A stretch of DNA of 14,189 nucleotides from the NCBI GenBank assembly GCA_001723855.1, contig MCBC01000165.1, forward strand, positions 1 to 14,189, in the 5' to 3' direction. Made by a program: the position numbers and the translations under genes. This document shows, piece by piece, positions 13,607-14,189 of the stretch. The notes under the pieces are model-generated. The model searched no databases and had not been told where the DNA came from. It worked only from the letters and a program-made list of their open reading frames with translations. The DNA is from Candidatus Altarchaeales archaeon WOR_SM1_86-2 (GTDB lineage: Archaea > Altiarchaeota > Altiarchaeia > IMC4 > MCBC01). Within the stretch, counting starts at the first letter, position 1. Every line of letters starts with the position of its first letter.

Positions 13607-14086
13607 TTAAGCATACCGTTCCATATCGGATCCGTACACATGAAACAGTTCTCCAATTTTGAATCCAAGACTTTTTATTCTTTTCTTTACCGCGCTCTCT
13701 ATCTTAGGGTTCCATCCCGTCTCCGTCCAATCAAGTCCCGTGGCTTTAAAACACATCGCTATCTCACATGCATCATCATAGGTCGTGTAATTCATGATGA
13801 TGTGGTCAATCAAGGCAAACCCGTCAGATGCGTTTATGATCCTTACCTCCCTGCCCGTATTGTTCATCTTTATGTTAAGGTTTTTTACATTCACCCTCTC
13901 TATTTCTTTAACTTTGTCAGCACTTATTTTTCCCTCTACCCCCCAGCCGAATCCATTATATTTGTCGTGTATCCTCATTGTTTTTTTATCAGCGTTCAAT
14001 ATCATAATATCAAACCTCAGATCATCATTGTAAGTTCGTGAGAGTTCTTTCATGTCAGATAAAAAATCACCCGCTTTTATTTTCAT
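13607..14086 (-). CDS. Unknown protein of 159 residues
   Basis: I do not recognise this protein. It is soluble and alternates strands and helices: FLSDMKELSRTY, DLRFDIMILNADKKTMRIHDKYNGFGWGVEGKI, NVKNLNIKMNNTGREVRIINASDGF, then helices YTTYDDACEIAMCF and KIESAVKKRIKSLGF. There is no Cys cluster like those of its neighbours, no signal peptide and no membrane segment. A GGGGGAG run lies a few bases before the ATG at 14086 and may act as ribosome binding site. The gene is separated from the operon by the hairpin region and is probably its own unit. The 103 bases to the right end (14087-14189) hold no gene that I can see. Confidence 0.7.
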   Translation of the reverse strand: MKIKAGDFLSDMKELSRTYNDDLRFDIMILNADKKTMRIHDKYNGFGWGVEGKISADKVKEIERVNVKNLNIKMNNTGREVRIINASDGFALIDHIIMNYTTYDDACEIAMCFKATGLDWTETGWNPKIESAVKKRIKSLGFKIGELFHVYGSDMERYA

Positions 14087-14189
14087 TTGGTGCTCCCCCT
14101 TTTAAATTGGGTTAATTAGCTGTGGAAAATCTTGTTGAATTATTATATTTGAGTAGATGATAATTAAACTAAGCACATAAAGCATCAAA

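Noticed and set aside
14087..14189. Promoter or gene end in the right-hand 103 bases
   Set aside because: AT-rich with only weak TATA-like matches and no coding frame; too little to support a call.

Overview
The window looks archaeal. It encodes type III CRISPR effector proteins of the Cmr/Csx11 kind, shows TATA-like boxes about 25 bases before likely transcript starts, has few Shine-Dalgarno sites but one near-perfect GAGGTGAT, and is AT-rich in every intergenic gap. The mix of SEC-C, pRiA4b ORF-3-like and zinc-cluster proteins with a type III system suggests a euryarchaeon of the methanogen or methane-oxidiser sort, but this is an inference and no rRNA or tRNA is present to settle it. All genes but one read on the minus strand.

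Right to left, in the direction of transcription: an unrecognised 159-aa gene (13607-14086) is followed by a gap holding three consecutive perfect hairpins (13517-13587). Next comes a compact operon (13471 down to 9869): a zinc-finger pRiA4b-like protein, a ribbon-helix-helix-like protein, a second pRiA4b-like protein with C-terminal zinc clusters, a small frameshifted gene, a zinc-ribbon-like protein and a large SEC-C/TPR protein. Gaps are 7 to 25 bases, with one 4-base overlap. A DUF4143-type AAA ATPase gene follows (8448-9797), apparently with its own promoter. Then come an unknown protein (7519-8337) and cas1 (6516-7511), 7 bases apart. No cas2 or cas4 is visible.

Downstream of cas1 lie a toxin-antitoxin-like pair whose PIN-domain toxin is frameshifted (5729-6402), then a plus-strand SEC-C gene (4725-5663) divergent from a DUF7309/DUF6930-like gene (3595-4647). 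At the left end is a type III effector operon: cmr1, a Cmr6-like RAMP gene and the 5' part of a Cas10-family gene that resembles Csx11 and runs off the window.

The most unusual structure is a 35-42 base sequence coding for the last residues of Cas1 (FKAWW and stop). It occurs three times: once as the real end of cas1 and twice as isolated relics at 5658-5699 and 3561-3600. These copies bracket the vapBC-like pair and the DUF7309-like/SEC-C pair. This suggests that accessory modules were inserted at, or recombined through, the 3' end of cas1, separating the adaptation gene from the type III effector genes. A decayed stretch after the outermost relic (3376-3514) could even be what is left of cas2, though that is weak.

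Functionally, the left half is a CRISPR and toxin-antitoxin defence region. The right half is a co-transcribed set of Cys-rich, probably metal-binding proteins with a putative DNA-binding member and no assigned job, and it is the best candidate for an undescribed system.
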